Both the position numbers and the translations under genes were made by a program. A stretch of DNA of 7,177 nucleotides from Clostridiales bacterium (lineage in GTDB: Bacteria; Bacillota; Clostridia; Oscillospirales; Oscillospiraceae): assembly GCA_029098065.1 (NCBI GenBank), contig JAQXNP010000056.1:1-7177 (forward strand). The letters are read 5' to 3'. Position 1 is the first letter of the stretch, and every line of letters begins with the position of its first letter. Below, one piece after another: positions 6,009-7,177 of this stretch. The notes under the pieces were generated by a model. It was not told the DNA's origin. It searched no databases and was given only the letters and a program-made list of their open reading frames with translations.

Positions 6009-6036
6009 GCGCAGGAGTAAAAGAAGGTGACAAAAA

Positions 6037-7177
6037 ATGACATTGGAAATGCTGAAAAGCAAGATCCATCGGGCCACTGTGACCCAGGCCGAACTGAACT
6101 ACGTGGGCAGCATCACCGTGGACCAGGACCTGCTGGACGCGGCGGGCATCCCGGAGTATGAGAAGGTCCAGATCGTGGACATCGACAACGGGAGCCGGTT
6201 CGAAACCTATACCATCAGCGGAGAGCGCGGCAGCGGCACGATCTGCCTCAACGGCGCGGCGGCCAGATGCGTCAGCGTGGGCGACAGGGTCATCCTCATG
6301 GCCTACGCCGGATACGACGCCCGGGAGGCGGCGGAGCAGAAGCTAAAGAAGGCAATCGCGGACAGCCAGCAGTTGGATGTCACCAGGGCGAACACCTACA
6401 CGGTCAGGAGCTGGATCAAGCTATGGTATGAGGTCTACGCCGAACCTCGGCTCCGGGAAAAGACAAAGGACTACTACCTGAATTACATCGACAACCACAT
6501 CATCCCCCAACTGGGAGATATCAGGCTGGACAAGCTGACCACCATCCAACTCCAAAAGTTCTACAATGACCTCCAGAAAAACGGCAGGGTACAGCGTTAT
6601 AAACACATTGAACTGAAGGAGAAAGGCCTGAGTGTGCGGGTAGTCCATGGCATCCACACCCTGCTGAACAACTGCCTCGAACAAGCGGTCAAGGAACGGT
6701 TGCTCCTGGTGAATCCCGCCAAAGGCTGCAAGCTTCCGAAGATGGAGAAAAAGGAAATGAAGGTACTGCCGCAGGAGAAAATTGGGCCGTATCTGATGGA
6801 AGCAGAAAAGCGCGGCTTGCTGGCGGCATACTATCTGGAATTGACCACCGGCCTGCGGCGTGGCGAACTCCTCGCCCTTCTCTGGACTGACCTGGACGTC
6901 GAGGCCAAGGCCATCTCCGTGACAAAACAGGTAAACCGCATCAAAGGCGAGTTGGTAGTGAGCCAACCCAAGACACAAAATTCGGTTCGGACGCTGGCAA
7001 TTCCGCAGCAGGCGGTAGACCTGCTGGTTGAGGAACACAAGAAGCATCCGGGAAATCCCTATATGTTTCCCTCGCCTAAGACTGGCACTATGTTCGACCC
7101 GGACTCGTTCCGCCATACCCACGACAAAATCCTGAAAGCCATCGGAGCCGAGCATATCCGATTCCATGACCTCAGAC
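6037..7177 (+). CDS. panD: PanD-tyrosine recombinase chimera: aspartate 1-decarboxylase N-terminus fused in frame to an integrase (open at right edge)
   Basis: One uninterrupted frame of 380 codons runs to the edge. Residues 1 to about 97 are PanD, which makes beta-alanine from aspartate: Lys9, the Gly24-Ser25 self-cleavage site that yields the pyruvoyl group, Arg54, Thr57, Tyr58 and NGAAA from Asn72 all match E. coli numbering. The usual last ~25 PanD residues are absent. From about residue 100 the protein is a Tn916/phage-type tyrosine recombinase: linker [19 protein letters not shown], core-binding domain (about 120-235), catalytic Arg274 in TGLRRGE, Lys312 in the beta-hairpin and His377-x-x-Arg380. 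The last His/Trp and the Tyr nucleophile lie beyond the edge. The arm-type DNA-binding domain that normally precedes this linker is missing. The start has AAGGTGA with a 6-nt spacer. The exact junction and its origin (real or assembly) are unresolved. Confidence 0.88.
   Translation, partial: MTLEMLKSKIHRATVTQAELNYVGSITVDQDLLDAAGIPEYEKVQIVDIDNGSRFETYTISGERGSGTICLNGAAARCVSVGDRVILMAYAGYDAREAAEQKLKKAIADSQQLDVTRANTYTVRSWIKLWYEVYAEPRLREKTKDYYLNYIDNHIIPQLGDIRLDKLTTIQLQKFYNDLQKNGRVQRYKHIELKEKGLSVRVVHGIHTLLNNCLEQAVKERLLLVNPAKGCKLPKMEKKEMKVLPQEKIGPYLMEAEKRGLLAAYYLELTTGLRRGELLALLWTDLDVEAKAISVTKQVNRIKGELVVSQPKTQNSVRTLAIPQQAVDLLVEEHKKHPGNPYMFPSPKTGTMFDPDSFRHTHDKILKAIGAEHIRFHDLR
6330..7177 (+). mobile_element. 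Left part of an integrative element (integrase end), continuing past the window
   Basis: From about 6330 the coding sequence switches from PanD to tyrosine recombinase and composition falls: 39 of 60 bases are G or C at 6121-6180 against 27 of 60 at 6541-6600. This suggests foreign DNA joined to panD. No att repeat or direct repeat marking the boundary can be seen because only one junction is in the window. The recombinase type is common on ICEs and prophages of Firmicutes; which it is cannot be told. Confidence 0.6.

Larger units (their letters stand above)
5738..6036 (+). promoter_or_regulatory. Structured panD leader: candidate attenuator or riboswitch
   Basis: This 299-nt gene-free stretch holds a GC-rich hairpin (5857-5892), a 9-bp antiterminator option pairing CTCTGAGGA (5936-5944) with TCTTCAGGG (5968-5976), and a terminator (5965-6008) whose 5' arm is the same TCTTCAGGG. 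The two pairings exclude each other, as in transcription-attenuation leaders. A possible promoter is TTGTTA (5773-5778), a 16-nt spacer and TAGTAT (5795-5800), which is weak. The panD ribosome binding site AAGGTGA (6024-6030) follows. The Rfam 'pan' RNA motif also precedes pantothenate genes; I cannot test whether this is a member. The ligand is unknown. Confidence 0.55.

Noticed and set aside
5963..6040. 25-codon open frame MHLQGVFCAQKVF... whose TGA overlaps the panD ATG (ATGA)
   Set aside because: Its sequence is almost entirely the terminator hairpin and U-tract, the ribosome binding site is weak and no family is recognisable. A leader peptide is not excluded but is not supported.
1..7177. 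CRISPR array, tRNA or rRNA gene
   Set aside because: No regularly spaced repeats and no tRNA-like or rRNA-like sequence were seen on either strand.

Overview
The window looks like chromosomal DNA from a GC-rich member of the Firmicutes, most likely a gut clostridium of the Oscillospiraceae type (inferred, no database search). The basis is strong AAGGAGG-type ribosome binding sites, TTGACA/TATAAT-like promoters, a YedF/DUF3343 pair, a type III pantothenate kinase (CoaX) and a Tn916-type/phage tyrosine recombinase of the kind common in these bacteria.

Layout. (1) 1-2905, minus strand: a compact operon reading right to left. It runs from an ABC-F ATPase through yedF (selenium/sulfur-carrier protein) and a small DUF3343 protein to the N-terminus of a SprT-like protein cut by the window edge. 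Starts and stops are 13 nt apart or overlap. (2) 2816-3422: a divergent promoter region, then a cold-shock protein gene with a consensus promoter, a leader of about 119 nt and a perfect intrinsic terminator. (3) 3499-5737: divergent coenzyme A genes. coaBC (minus) has a one-base frameshift near its 5' end; coaX (plus) is intact. Each has a recognisable promoter in the 233-nt gap between them. (4) 5738-6036: a 299-nt leader containing a GC-rich hairpin, an intrinsic terminator with a U-rich tail, and a sequence that can form a 9-bp antiterminator. This looks like an attenuator or riboswitch controlling the next gene. (5) 6037-7177, open at the right edge: one continuous frame whose first ~97 residues are aspartate 1-decarboxylase (PanD). 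The rest is a tyrosine recombinase lacking its usual N-terminal arm-binding domain.

Functionally, PanD makes beta-alanine for pantothenate, CoaX phosphorylates pantothenate, and CoaBC makes 4'-phosphopantetheine, so regions 3-5 form a pantothenate/CoA block. Two of these three genes are damaged (coaBC frameshift, PanD tail replaced by an integrase). This could be real pathway decay, insertion of a mobile element, or assembly/sequencing error. The two observations most worth following are the panD leader attenuator and the in-frame PanD-recombinase chimera.
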